From NCBI RefSeq assembly GCF_030268205.1, contig NZ_BSQF01000001.1:540649-604648 (forward strand): a DNA stretch of 64,000 nucleotides. Direction: 5' to 3'. This document shows positions 52,991 to 61,637 of the stretch, in pieces (position 1 is the stretch's first letter; each line of letters opens with the position of its first letter). The notes below the pieces were generated by a model. The model ran no database searches. It was not told where the DNA came from and saw only the letters and a program-made list of their open reading frames with translations. The position numbers were made by a program, and so were the translations under genes. This stretch comes from Allomuricauda sp. NBRC 101325. GTDB lineage: Bacteria > Bacteroidota > Bacteroidia > Flavobacteriales > Flavobacteriaceae.

Positions 52991-54526
52991 TTAGTTCATT
53001 TCAAATTTGAAGCCCAATCCAAAGTAATTGGCCTTTAATCCCGTTGTTCGATGGTAGTTGTTATACTTTAGATCTATGCTTTTCAGTCCAAAATGCCACG
53101 TTCTGAACCTTGTGAATATATCGGTGTAAGACACTCCAAATCCGTATTGGTATGCATCGTATTGAGACAAATCGTAGTCGGAAGTATAGTATTGTTCCGT
53201 GGACAAATGCGCATCAAAAGGAGCGAAATAGTCCACTTGGTTTTGGGTGTAGTAGCGATACGACGGATAGAGTGTAAAATTCTGTGATATCTTAATGGGT
53301 AGTTCAATACTCGCTGTGTGCGATTGCAATCCCCAATCATCAAAATAATAGCGATAATAGGTTCTAACTGTCACTATTTCGTTGATGTATTGGTTCAATC
53401 GGAAACCTATGGGAATTTTCAATCGAGAATTTGGCAATCGCTCTATATCGTCTGCTAACATAAAGACATCCTTATTCTCTGAAGAGGTATAATTTGGAAT
53501 ACTGGCAGGGTTTCCAATAAAATAGTTGTTGACATCAGCAAAATAGACCCGTTGCATCGGGTTGGCCAACCACCCATCTTGACGCACCACATCTGCAAAA
53601 ACCGACATTTGGGTATTCTTGCCCAAGATTTGCGAAAAGGATAAAGTAAGCGCGTAGCTATTCCTTTTCTTATCGGAAATCAAACCAAAACCATCAATCG
53701 GACGCCAGGTATTCGAGCCATTTTTATCCGTAACCTGACCGTTACTGTCCAAAATATCGACCCCAGTAAAAAAGCCGCCATTCAGATTTCCCCCAGCTTC
53801 TAAATAAGAATCCAACTCGGTGGGATATCTAGGCAACCAATTATCCAAATACACACTGCCCTTTACACTAACTTCGGTGTTTTTTTCATTAAACAAACGG
53901 GTGTACCCTCCTCCAAATCCGATGGACATGTAATCATATTCGGTAGAAAATGAGGCATAGGCACTAACAATTTGATCACGATCATCGGAACTATGCGAAT
54001 AACCCACCGTAACATTTCCCCAAGTATCCTGCCTAGAAGCTCCTGAAGATGCTACCCAAGGACTTCCAATTACCCCTGAGTATCCATTACCAATATTATG
54101 ATCATCTTCCTCGTCGTCATCCCCTCCTGCAATTCCACCATTGCCAGTTGATGCGCCACTTACGCCACCTGTTTTGGTAATATCAAAAGGGTTTAGGTTA
54201 CTTGAAGATGCTGAGGTATAGGTGGAAATTCCCAAATCCACACTCAATACATCATCAGCATTTAAAGGGATGCTGACCACGATGGAACCCGCCACATCGC
54301 TAAGCTCCTCAGTACCCAAACCTCCTGTAACAGCGGCATTGTTGCCTGTTTGATCGTAATAACTGGAAAGGATATCCACCTCGGTAGATTCCAATACCCT
54401 TTTTTTATAGGAACTGGCATTTTCTTGTTGCGCCATACCCCAAAGGGGCATCAACAAAAGGATTAACCAAAACCCATGTTTTTGTTCATTAATTGCAACC
54501 ACAACCACCTCCTGTTTTTCCTCCAT
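52991..54526 (-). CDS. DUF3570 outer-membrane protein, start uncertain
   Basis: About 510 residues. After a signal-peptide core (FWLILLLMPLWGMAQQ) the mature protein is a large beta-barrel of the DUF3570 family, ending in an aromatic strand (YFGLGFKFEMN). Near its N-terminus lie two SGAS motifs (VSGAST; SSGASR) and an acidic DDDEEDDH loop. The natural start is unclear: the ATG that overlaps the DUF4266 stop (54489) is one frame off and meets a stop after eight codons, while in-frame ATGs (54526, 54571) give a poor leader; GTG at 54502 or ATT at 54493 are alternatives. Last gene of the Trx-ApbE-DUF4266-DUF3570 operon. Confidence 0.8.
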   Translation of the reverse strand: MEEKQEVVVVAINEQKHGFWLILLLMPLWGMAQQENASSYKKRVLESTEVDILSSYYDQTGNNAAVTGGLGTEELSDVAGSIVVSIPLNADDVLSVDLGISTYTSASSSNLNPFDITKTGGVSGASTGNGGIAGGDDDEEDDHNIGNGYSGVIGSPWVASSGASRQDTWGNVTVGYSHSSDDRDQIVSAYASFSTEYDYMSIGFGGGYTRLFNEKNTEVSVKGSVYLDNWLPRYPTELDSYLEAGGNLNGGFFTGVDILDSNGQVTDKNGSNTWRPIDGFGLISDKKRNSYALTLSFSQILGKNTQMSVFADVVRQDGWLANPMQRVYFADVNNYFIGNPASIPNYTSSENKDVFMLADDIERLPNSRLKIPIGFRLNQYINEIVTVRTYYRYYFDDWGLQSHTASIELPIKISQNFTLYPSYRYYTQNQVDYFAPFDAHLSTEQYYTSDYDLSQYDAYQYGFGVSYTDIFTRFRTWHFGLKSIDLKYNNYHRTTGLKANYFGLGFKFEMN

Positions 54527-54698
54527 TTCCACCAGACGCTCCTTCGCGATACACCTGATAGCTCGTTTCAAATTTTGCCAGTTTCTTATCTGCCAAAACC
54601 ATATCTGGATCGTTGATGTTCACCTTGTCATATTCGTGGAGTACCACACACGAGGATAGGCTTGTAAGACTGCAAAGGGCCAATATTATCTTCTTCAT
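54489..54698 (-). CDS. DUF4266 small lipoprotein
   Basis: A 69-residue protein with a lipobox (LSSC, Cys17), so the mature part is about 53 residues and membrane-anchored. The body is YDKVNINDPDMVLADKKL-like and the tail is glycine-rich, ending in GGGCGCN with two cysteines that could bind metal or a cofactor. DUF4266 is regularly found beside DUF3570 and ApbE. Six bases separate it from apbE upstream; its end overlaps the DUF3570 start region. Confidence 0.88.
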   Translation of the reverse strand: MKKIILALCSLTSLSSCVVLHEYDKVNINDPDMVLADKKLAKFETSYQVYREGASGGNGGKTGGGCGCN

Positions 54699-54704
54699 AT
54701 TCGG

Positions 54705-55745
54705 TTATCTAGTTTGTGTATCTATTCCTTTTAGGGCAATGTTATCGGAGGTAATGATCTTGTTGTCGTCATCCACAATAATGCATTCCACTCCTTTCAA
54801 TTGATTGATAAAATCGAGACCTGTATCCACTCCCATTACAAAAAGTGAGGTGGCCAGAGCATCGGCCAATTCGGCGTTTTTGGTAAAGATGGTGGCACTG
54901 CGTACCCCCTTGCTCGGATACCCTGTTCTGGGGTCGATGATATGGGTATATCGCTCCCCATTCAGCATAATGAACTTTTCATAATTACCAGAGGTAACCA
55001 CTGCTTGATCCTTAATGGGCAGCCAAGAAAAAACCTTGTCTTTGTTCAAAGGGTTTACAATCGCGACGGTCCAATCTTTGCCATCGGGTTGGGTGCCCCA
55101 GGCGTTTAAATCCCCAGAAGCATTGATGATTCCAGCCGTTACTCCATTTTTTATCAATAATGCCTTAGCCATATCCGCAGCATAGCCCTTACCAATGGCT
55201 CCAAAACCGATTTTCATTCCTTCATCCATGAGAAAAACAGTTCTGTATTGGGGATCTAGCACTATTTTTTCAAAACCCACTTTGGAAACAGATTGCTTTA
55301 TGGCTTCTTCGGATGGCATTTCCATAACAGAACCATCAAATTTCCAAATGCGGTCCATAGAGGCATAGCTGATATCGAAAGCCCCTTGGGTCAATTTTGA
55401 AATTTTAAGTGCCCTTTCAATCAATTGATAAAGCTCAGGGTCCACTTGTACAGGTGCCACACCTGCTTTTTTATTGATTTCTGATGTTTGGGAATTGGGA
55501 TCCCAAGAGGAAATCAATTTTTCAATTCTGGATATTTCGGCAACGGCCATATCCATGTATTCATCTCCTTCAGCCTGATTTTTGGCCACCACGGTAAGAT
55601 CAAATCGGCTACCCATCAACTTTAAAGTGCGTTGGTACACCTGATGCTGCACCGAATCTTTGGATATTTCTGGCGACATAGCATTTCCCACTCCTACAAA
55701 GCAAAAAAGCATCAATCCAGCTATTATTTGTTTGATTGCTGCCAT
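54705..55745 (-). CDS. apbE: FAD:protein FMN transferase ApbE
   Basis: A 346-residue exported flavin transferase with a signal peptide (about 1-22). It attaches FMN to Thr/Ser in target proteins in the periplasm. Family features are MGSRFDLTV (about 44-52), IGFGAIGKGYAADMAK (about 175-190), NASGDLNAWG (about 204-213) and the DPRTGYPS segment near 274-281; the Asp/Thr metal site is near the C-terminus. None of the usual Rnf/Nqr targets is nearby, so its target is probably in this operon. Two bases separate it from the thioredoxin gene. Confidence 0.95.
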   Translation of the reverse strand: MAAIKQIIAGLMLFCFVGVGNAMSPEISKDSVQHQVYQRTLKLMGSRFDLTVVAKNQAEGDEYMDMAVAEISRIEKLISSWDPNSQTSEINKKAGVAPVQVDPELYQLIERALKISKLTQGAFDISYASMDRIWKFDGSVMEMPSEEAIKQSVSKVGFEKIVLDPQYRTVFLMDEGMKIGFGAIGKGYAADMAKALLIKNGVTAGIINASGDLNAWGTQPDGKDWTVAIVNPLNKDKVFSWLPIKDQAVVTSGNYEKFIMLNGERYTHIIDPRTGYPSKGVRSATIFTKNAELADALATSLFVMGVDTGLDFINQLKGVECIIVDDDNKIITSDNIALKGIDTQTR

Positions 55746-55747
55746 AC

Positions 55748-56194
55748 TTAAAATGAATTCAATTTGTTGAAATACGCCTTTGGCGTTGTTTTCTCATAAC
55801 CAGCTTCGCCCATTACTTTGCCCGTAGGGTCCAAGACCACCACAAATGGGAAATATCCGTTTGGATTGTATTCAGCGGCCAATGCTTTATTGTGCGCTTC
55901 TTGATCGCTTGGCAATTTGTTTTTTTGTCTTCTAGGAAAATCTGCCTTTAGCATGACCAAATGATCCTTGGCCAAATTTTGGAACTCTTGGGTACTCCAA
56001 ACTTCTCGGTCCAATTTTATACAGGGCGCGCACCAATCCGACCCTTGAAAAACCAAAACAATGTTGTTCCCCTTCTTTTGAGCGATGCTTTTTGCTTCAT
56101 CAATATTGGTGTTCCATTCTTGCGCGGATAGGTTTTGGAATGCAACCGCACAAATCAATACCCGTATAAATCGAGTTAATTTTTTGTGTTTCAT
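55748..56194 (-). CDS. secreted thioredoxin-family protein
   Basis: A 148-residue thioredoxin-fold protein with a signal peptide (about 1-24, SAQ) and the active site DWCAPC near 51-56, so Cys-x-x-Cys is intact. It resembles the DsbD-gamma/thioredoxin_7 group that handles periplasmic disulfides or delivers electrons. First gene of the ApbE operon, divergent from the ECF sigma gene across about 106 bases. It may keep the cysteines of DUF4266 reduced. Confidence 0.87.
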   Translation of the reverse strand: MKHKKLTRFIRVLICAVAFQNLSAQEWNTNIDEAKSIAQKKGNNIVLVFQGSDWCAPCIKLDREVWSTQEFQNLAKDHLVMLKADFPRRQKNKLPSDQEAHNKALAAEYNPNGYFPFVVVLDPTGKVMGEAGYEKTTPKAYFNKLNSF

Positions 56195-56261
56195 TTTTGT
56201 GTACTATTTCTTTTTCTATTACTTAGACAGGCAAATGGGGAACCACCCTATTTTTTCTAAT

Positions 56262-56269
56262 TATTTTTG
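56262..56269 (+). promoter_or_regulatory. -7 box of the ECF sigma/FecR/receptor operon
   Basis: TATTTTTG matches TAnnTTTG, 32 bases before the sigma factor ATG; no -33 TTG at the usual distance. Confidence 0.4.
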
Positions 56270-56300
56270 TTGCCAATACCATTTTGGCCCCTATCCAAGT

Positions 56301-56822
56301 ATGTTAGAGCAAGAGCCTTCCATTTGTGAGCAAAAAGTGTACAACGAGATTTTCAGGTCGCACTACGAACCCGTGACGCGATATGTGTATTACAAATGTG
56401 GAGACCTTCAGCAGGCCGAGGATATTGTTCAGAATGTTTTTGTGAAGTTGTGGAAACTATGTTCCACGGTATCATTCGCCAAAGTAAAAGCTTACCTCTA
56501 CCGGGCAGCCAATAATGCTTTTATCAATGAAAAAGAGCATGAAAAGGTGGTTTTAAAACATTTGAAGAGCACCTTCAACCCTATTGACAACGAAAACCCA
56601 GAGTATTTAATGGAAGTGGATGAGTTCCACCAAAAACTCAAAAATGCCATCGAAGCATTACCGCCAAAAGAAAGGGAAGTATATCTTTTGAGCCGGGTGG
56701 AGAAAAAAACATATGCCGAAATAGCCGAAATTTCTGGGATTGGGGTAAAGGCCATAGAACGAAGAATGAGTAAGGCATTATTGACCTTGAGGGATATTTT
56801 AGGAAAAGAATTAAAATTTTAA
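56301..56822 (+). CDS. ECF RNA polymerase sigma factor, FecI type
   Basis: A 173-residue sigma factor. Region 2 (about 15-80; DLQQAEDIVQNVFVKLWK) and region 4 (about 115-165; LPPKEREVYLLSRVEKKTYAEIAEISGIGVKAIERRMSKA) are complete. I take the ATG at 56301; the frame is open upstream to 56085 but overlaps the divergent thioredoxin gene and is not family-like. It is followed by its FecR anti-sigma and a TonB receptor, as in iron-siderophore signalling systems and their Bacteroidota relatives. Confidence 0.93.
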   Translation: MLEQEPSICEQKVYNEIFRSHYEPVTRYVYYKCGDLQQAEDIVQNVFVKLWKLCSTVSFAKVKAYLYRAANNAFINEKEHEKVVLKHLKSTFNPIDNENPEYLMEVDEFHQKLKNAIEALPPKEREVYLLSRVEKKTYAEIAEISGIGVKAIERRMSKALLTLRDILGKELKF

Positions 56823-56865
56823 TAGGGTAACCCATTAATTGCCTGTCATATAAACAAGAAGCTCA

Positions 56866-57786
56866 ATGCTTATGGATGATCATTACGCCAATGAAGATTT
56901 TATAGCCAAATGGCTTGCCGGGGAACTAAGCGAGGAAGAACTCGCTGATTTTACCGCATCCGATGTTTATAGGCAACTCATGGCGATTGACAGAGAAGCC
57001 CAGAAATTGAGCGGTCCAAAAATCGATGTGGAAAAAGCATTGGCCCAGGTCTCCCAAAAAAATCAACAACAACAAAAAGAGCCCAAAGTCAAAAGATTAT
57101 GGTGGTTATCGACCGCAGCGGCGGCTGTTGCTATATTGATTGTGGGATACACCTATTTATTTGGCGAGGTCACTTACTCCACAGGAATTGGCGAAAAGGA
57201 AACTGTTCTTTTGGCAGATGGCTCCATGATTGAACTCAATGCAAACTCTACACTTTCCTACAAACGATTTGGATGGGAAGAAGACCGTGCTGTAGATTTT
57301 GATGGAGAAGGATTTTTTGACATTGAATCCGGAGGGGATTTTATCGTAAATACCCAAAAGGGCAAAATTTCGGTATTGGGCACAAAATTCAATGTAAGAC
57401 TACGAAAGGACCTAAAAGTAAAATGCTACGAAGGATCCATTGTTTTTACTCCACATCAAAATAATTTGGACCAAGTCAACCTTACTTCGGGCATGGAAGT
57501 GGAGTTAAAAGATGACCGACTACAAACCACCAGTTTTTCTGCTGACTCCCCCGATTGGCAAATGGGCTATTCTTCTTTTACCCAACAAGCTTTTCACGAA
57601 GTTTTAGAGGAACTGACCCTGCAATATCCTGTTTCATTTCAATTGGATTCCATTCAAACGGAACGTCTTTTCACAGGACAATTCAGCCATACTAATTTAG
57701 AAAATGCCCTAAAAACCACTATGGAGCCAATGGGCATAAAATATCGCATTTCTGCAGACAAAAGAATTGTTACCTTGTCTGAATAA
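56866..57786 (+). CDS. FecR family anti-sigma factor
   Basis: A 306-residue inner-membrane anti-sigma factor: cytoplasmic N-terminal part (1-80), one membrane helix (about 83-105), a periplasmic FecR domain (about 110-205; GEKETVLLADGSMIELNANS) and a C-terminal DUF4974 domain (about 235-306). It should hold the ECF sigma factor until the receptor signals. It ends 3 bases before the receptor gene. Confidence 0.94.
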   Translation: MLMDDHYANEDFIAKWLAGELSEEELADFTASDVYRQLMAIDREAQKLSGPKIDVEKALAQVSQKNQQQQKEPKVKRLWWLSTAAAAVAILIVGYTYLFGEVTYSTGIGEKETVLLADGSMIELNANSTLSYKRFGWEEDRAVDFDGEGFFDIESGGDFIVNTQKGKISVLGTKFNVRLRKDLKVKCYEGSIVFTPHQNNLDQVNLTSGMEVELKDDRLQTTSFSADSPDWQMGYSSFTQQAFHEVLEELTLQYPVSFQLDSIQTERLFTGQFSHTNLENALKTTMEPMGIKYRISADKRIVTLSE

Positions 57787-57789
57787 GAA

Positions 57790-60354
57790 ATGAGGCATTT
57801 AATTCGGGTTTTATTTGTTCTTCTTTTGGGCTTGGGCAATTCCTATGCCCAGGAAAATCTATTTTACACATTTGAGGGAACCCCTTTAAAAGAAGTGGTT
57901 CAGCGATTGGAAAATGAGTTGAACCTAACATTCTCCTACGCCGAAGACCTTGTTGAAGGAAAAACGATCAGTTTAACTTCAAATGATTTAAGCCTAGAAC
58001 AATTATTGGCGGCTTTAGAGGCACAGACCGGGCTAAATTTTGAAAAAATTGAAAACCAATCCCAAGTCATCATTGCCCCAATTCAACTAGAAGGGAACAT
58101 TTGTCTTTATCTTTTGGACAACGATACTAGATTGCCTCTTCCTGAAGTCCAGGTGGTTTTGGATTCCACTCAAATTTTGGAAACAAGTACAACGGGGCGA
58201 CTTCAATTTGAAAGTAAGGGAAGGTCCAATTACCATTTGGATGTCTTCGGGTATGGTTCAAGCACCATTTTGCCTTCCAATAACTGCATATCCATCTACC
58301 TAAATCCCAAGTACAAAGAACTGGAAGAGGTAGTGGTTACTTCTTACATTACCACGGGCATCGACAGAAACAGCAATGGTTCCCTAACGTTGAGTCAAAA
58401 ACCTTTGGGACCCATTCCCGGGCTTACCACACCTGACATTCTCCAAAGCATCCAAATGATACCGGGTGTTTCCAGTTTGGACGAATCGGCTGCTGGAGTT
58501 CAGATTCATGGCGGTACGCCGGACCAAAACCTAGTGCTATTTGACCACATTAGGGTGTTTAACACAGGGTATTTGTACGGTATGATTTCCAGGTTCAACC
58601 CCTACGCTACGGAAAAGGCCACTATTTTTAAAACAGCAACCAGTGCAAATTATGGTGATCGGGTGTCAGGAGTCATAGATATTAGTACCGAGGATAAAGC
58701 CGTTACCAAAATTACTGGTGGATTGGGTCTGGATGGCCTAAGTGGAGATGGATTTTTTAAAATGCCCCTTTCCAAAAAATCATCCTTGTCCGTTTTTGCC
58801 AGACGCTCTTTTTCCGATGTGTACAAAAGTCCCACTTATGAAGCCTATGCCAAAAAGATTTTCAGGAATACAGGTACCATAACCGACAGCAATGGCAACC
58901 CATTGAACGTGACCACAGATGATGATTACACCTACAAAACCAGCGACAACGATTTCCGATTTTATGATCTTAATGCGAAATATATTTATCAACCCAATGC
59001 AAAAGACAAAATTTCGGTCAGTGCATTAATGACCCGAAACCGAACCCTTTTTTCTTTCACAAGTCAAGGGGAGTCCAAAAAGGATTCTTTGACCACTGGT
59101 AACGGTGGCGTTAGTGTAAATTGGACCCATCAAACTTCGCCCAAACAAACAGATGAAATAACCACCTATTTTTCTTCCTATGATTCTTATTATCTCAATG
59201 AAGAAATTGAAGAAGGCGCATTGGAAGAAACCAATATTCGAGGCAATAAGATCAGTGATTTTGGTTTGGACCTAAAATCCGACCGATTTTTAAACAACGG
59301 CGATCGATTCACTTTTGGTTATCAATTGTCCAATACCAACTTGGAGGTCGATTTGAGTTCCTATTCCCCAATGGACCCAGAAAACAATATTAGTTTTCCC
59401 GTTCATGAAAGCAATTTTAAAAATGTATTGTTTGGGGAATACTCTTTCATCAAGCAAAATTCAGGTTTTCTAAAATTAGGGCTGCGTACGGTTCATTATG
59501 GCAGTTTGGCCAAGGTATATTTGGAACCGAGACTGAGCATGGAACTTCCCATTTTTAAATTTATGCGACTCAGGGCAGGTTTGGAAAGAAGGAATCAACC
59601 GATTTCACAGCTTATTGAGTTCAACCAAACAGAATTAAGACTGGAAAACAATATTTGGCGACTTTCCGATGATGTAAATTATCCCTTATTGCAAAGCAAC
59701 CAAGCCTCCGCTGGTCTACTTTTTGACCATAAAGGTTGGACTTTGGATGCAGAGGCTTTTTATAAACTTTTGAATGGTTTGACCACATACAGTCAGGGAT
59801 TCAATGTGCCACAGCCGATTTTAACTGAAGGTAAAAGTAGAATTTTCGGTATGGATGTCCTGATTAAAAAACGATGGAACAACTATCGATTTTGGGCTGG
59901 ATACGCTTTAAATGATGTCAATTTTACTTTTGAAGACATCCAAGAGGATAGTTTCCCCGGGAACAACGACATTACCCACAGTTTTAACCTTTCGCATAGC
60001 CTACACTTGGGAAATTTCCAGTTTTCCATGGGGTGGCAATACAGAACCGGAAGACCCACTACCCCAATCAACAGTTATGATGAAGACACAAGAAGGGTAA
60101 TTTTCGGTGATTTGAACAGTTATAGATTGCCCAGTTTTCATCGTTTGGATGCTTCTGCCGTTTACGAAATGACTTTTAAAAAGGATTCAAAAATGCAGAT
60201 CGGGTTTTCTGCCCTAAACCTCTACAATCGAATTGTTCCTTTATCCATCATTTATAGAACTTCACTTGACAATGATGGTATATTGTTGGACCAAGTTATC
60301 CATAGGCACTCTTTGGGCCTTACACCGAACTTAACTTTGAGATGGTTCTTTTAA
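57790..60354 (+). CDS. TonB-dependent receptor with STN signalling domain
   Basis: An 854-residue outer-membrane receptor: signal peptide (about 1-20), STN domain (about 25-95), a carboxypeptidase-regulatory-like domain (about 100-175), TonB box/plug (about 180-300; EEVVVTSY, PDILQSIQMIPGV, DRVSGVIDIS) and a beta-barrel to the C-terminal Phe. The STN domain is what contacts FecR in signalling receptors. No SusD partner follows, so it is not a SusC. Ligand unknown: siderophore, cobalamin, metal chelate or oligopeptide are all possible. Confidence 0.93.
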   Translation: MRHLIRVLFVLLLGLGNSYAQENLFYTFEGTPLKEVVQRLENELNLTFSYAEDLVEGKTISLTSNDLSLEQLLAALEAQTGLNFEKIENQSQVIIAPIQLEGNICLYLLDNDTRLPLPEVQVVLDSTQILETSTTGRLQFESKGRSNYHLDVFGYGSSTILPSNNCISIYLNPKYKELEEVVVTSYITTGIDRNSNGSLTLSQKPLGPIPGLTTPDILQSIQMIPGVSSLDESAAGVQIHGGTPDQNLVLFDHIRVFNTGYLYGMISRFNPYATEKATIFKTATSANYGDRVSGVIDISTEDKAVTKITGGLGLDGLSGDGFFKMPLSKKSSLSVFARRSFSDVYKSPTYEAYAKKIFRNTGTITDSNGNPLNVTTDDDYTYKTSDNDFRFYDLNAKYIYQPNAKDKISVSALMTRNRTLFSFTSQGESKKDSLTTGNGGVSVNWTHQTSPKQTDEITTYFSSYDSYYLNEEIEEGALEETNIRGNKISDFGLDLKSDRFLNNGDRFTFGYQLSNTNLEVDLSSYSPMDPENNISFPVHESNFKNVLFGEYSFIKQNSGFLKLGLRTVHYGSLAKVYLEPRLSMELPIFKFMRLRAGLERRNQPISQLIEFNQTELRLENNIWRLSDDVNYPLLQSNQASAGLLFDHKGWTLDAEAFYKLLNGLTTYSQGFNVPQPILTEGKSRIFGMDVLIKKRWNNYRFWAGYALNDVNFTFEDIQEDSFPGNNDITHSFNLSHSLHLGNFQFSMGWQYRTGRPTTPINSYDEDTRRVIFGDLNSYRLPSFHRLDASAVYEMTFKKDSKMQIGFSALNLYNRIVPLSIIYRTSLDNDGILLDQVIHRHSLGLTPNLTLRWFF

Positions 60355-60397
60355 GTTGATTGGATGGGCGAGTAGGAAACAAAGGTCCTAAAAAGCG

Positions 60398-60429
60398 AAA
60401 AGTCCCGCTGGCGAACCAACAGGACTTTT
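60398..60429 (-). terminator. tRNA-Leu terminator with UUCG loop
   Basis: On the minus strand a 14-bp stem (two G-U pairs) with a UUCG tetraloop lies directly behind tRNA-Leu; TTTTCGCTTTTT follows. It is also behind the stop of the convergent receptor gene. Confidence 0.85.
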
Positions 60430-60432
60430 AAG

Positions 60433-60514
60433 TACCTTGGGTGGGAATCGAACCCACACGTCCGAAGACACTGGATTTTGAATCCAGCGCGTCTACCAAT
60501 TCCGCCACCAAGGC
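60433..60514 (-). tRNA. tRNA-Leu (anticodon CAA)
   Basis: Class II tRNA of 82 bases with a long variable arm (TGTCTTCGGACGTG region). The anticodon stem CTGGA/TCCAG holds TTCAAAA with anticodon CAA; the T-arm has GGTTCGATTCC; the discriminator is A and CCA is not encoded. The acceptor stem starts with a G-U pair. Confidence 0.96.
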
Positions 60515-60544
60515 ATTGAACGGTCATTTTTTCAAATGCGAGTG

Positions 60545-60574
60545 CAAAGCTAAACAATATTTTTTATTTCTCAA
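60545..60574 (-). promoter_or_regulatory. tRNA-Leu promoter
   Basis: On the minus strand TTG (complement 60572-60574) and TAGCTTTG (60545-60552) are separated by exactly 19 bases, a full Bacteroidota consensus; the tRNA begins 30 bases downstream. Confidence 0.75.
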
Positions 60575-60618
60575 CAAAAAATACTTCCAATTATACTTTA
60601 GCAACCCGAATTAATTTT

Positions 60619-60626
60619 TAAATTTG
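60619..60626 (+). promoter_or_regulatory. -7 box of prs
   Basis: TAAATTTG followed by C matches TAnnTTTG, 50 bases before the prs ATG. The -33 element is unclear. Confidence 0.5.
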
Positions 60627-60676
60627 CACCTCTTTACAAAATAGCAGTTTAAAAAGCTAGTTAACAAGAGTTTGTA

Positions 60677-61618
60677 ATGGCATATCAAGTTCCGGAACCG
60701 AAAATTTTTGCCTGCACCCAAAGTACTGAACTGGGTGAGAAGATTGCAGCTTCTTATGGGGCTGAATTGGGGAAGATTCAATTTTCGAGATATAGCGACG
60801 GTGAATTTCAGCCTTCGTTCGAGGAATCTATCCGTGGGGCACGAATTTTTATTATTGGATCCACCAATCCAAGTTCGGAAAACTTGATGGAAATGTTGTT
60901 GATGTTGGATGCTGCCAAAAGGGCTTCGGCCAGGCACATTACTGCTGTTATGCCCTATTTCGGTTGGGCCAGACAAGATCGTAAAGACAAGCCCAGGGTT
61001 CCCATCGCCGCCAAATTGGTAGCAAAAATGTTGGAGACTGCCGGTGCAACACGAATTATAACCATGGATCTGCACGCAGACCAAATCCAAGGCTTTTTTG
61101 AAAAGCCTGTGGATCATCTGTTCGCTTCCACTATGTTCTTGCCATATTTAAAGAGTTTGAACCTGGACGATCTTTGTATTGCCTCCCCTGATATGGGTGG
61201 GTCCAAAAGAGCTTACGCCTACTCCAAAGCATTGGAGTGTGATGTGGTGATCTGTTACAAGCAAAGAGCAAAGGCCAATGTAATTTCACATATGGAATTG
61301 ATCGGTGATGTTCAAGGAAAGAACGTGGTATTGGTGGATGATATGGTGGATACTGCTGGAACATTGACCAAAGCAGCCGACCTAATGATAGAACGTGGCG
61401 CTGTAAGTGTAAGAGCGGTAAGCACCCACGGATTGCTTTCGGGCAATGCGTATGAGCGTATTGAAAAATCAAAATTGACAGAATTGATCGTTACAGATTC
61501 GATTCCGGTTGATTATACGCAACGAAAATTAAAGGTATTGTCTTGTGCCGACCTATTTGCAGATGTAATGCACCGGGTTCACCACAACACGTCAATATCA
61601 TCCAAGTTTCTAATGTAA
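60677..61618 (+). CDS. prs: ribose-phosphate pyrophosphokinase
   Basis: A 313-residue PRPP synthase, making PRPP from ribose-5-phosphate and ATP for nucleotide, His and Trp synthesis. It has FSRYSDGEFQPSFEESIRG (about 34-52), the catalytic PYFGWARQDRKDKPR flexible-loop region (93-107) and the PRPP loop VLVDDMVDTAGTL (about 218-230). It should form hexamers. 19 bases before rplY, so one unit. Confidence 0.96.
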   Translation: MAYQVPEPKIFACTQSTELGEKIAASYGAELGKIQFSRYSDGEFQPSFEESIRGARIFIIGSTNPSSENLMEMLLMLDAAKRASARHITAVMPYFGWARQDRKDKPRVPIAAKLVAKMLETAGATRIITMDLHADQIQGFFEKPVDHLFASTMFLPYLKSLNLDDLCIASPDMGGSKRAYAYSKALECDVVICYKQRAKANVISHMELIGDVQGKNVVLVDDMVDTAGTLTKAADLMIERGAVSVRAVSTHGLLSGNAYERIEKSKLTELIVTDSIPVDYTQRKLKVLSCADLFADVMHRVHHNTSISSKFLM

Positions 61619-61637
61619 ATTAATTTAATATATAATA

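Noticed and set aside
57790..60354. TonB receptor as SusC of a polysaccharide locus
   Set aside because: There is no SusD gene after it, it has an STN domain with FecI/FecR upstream, and it lacks SusC-type length and N-terminal pattern.
60351..60557. A 68-codon minus-strand frame with a GGIGRRAGF start
   Set aside because: It reads through tRNA-Leu and its terminator; this peptide is a common false gene over class II tRNAs.
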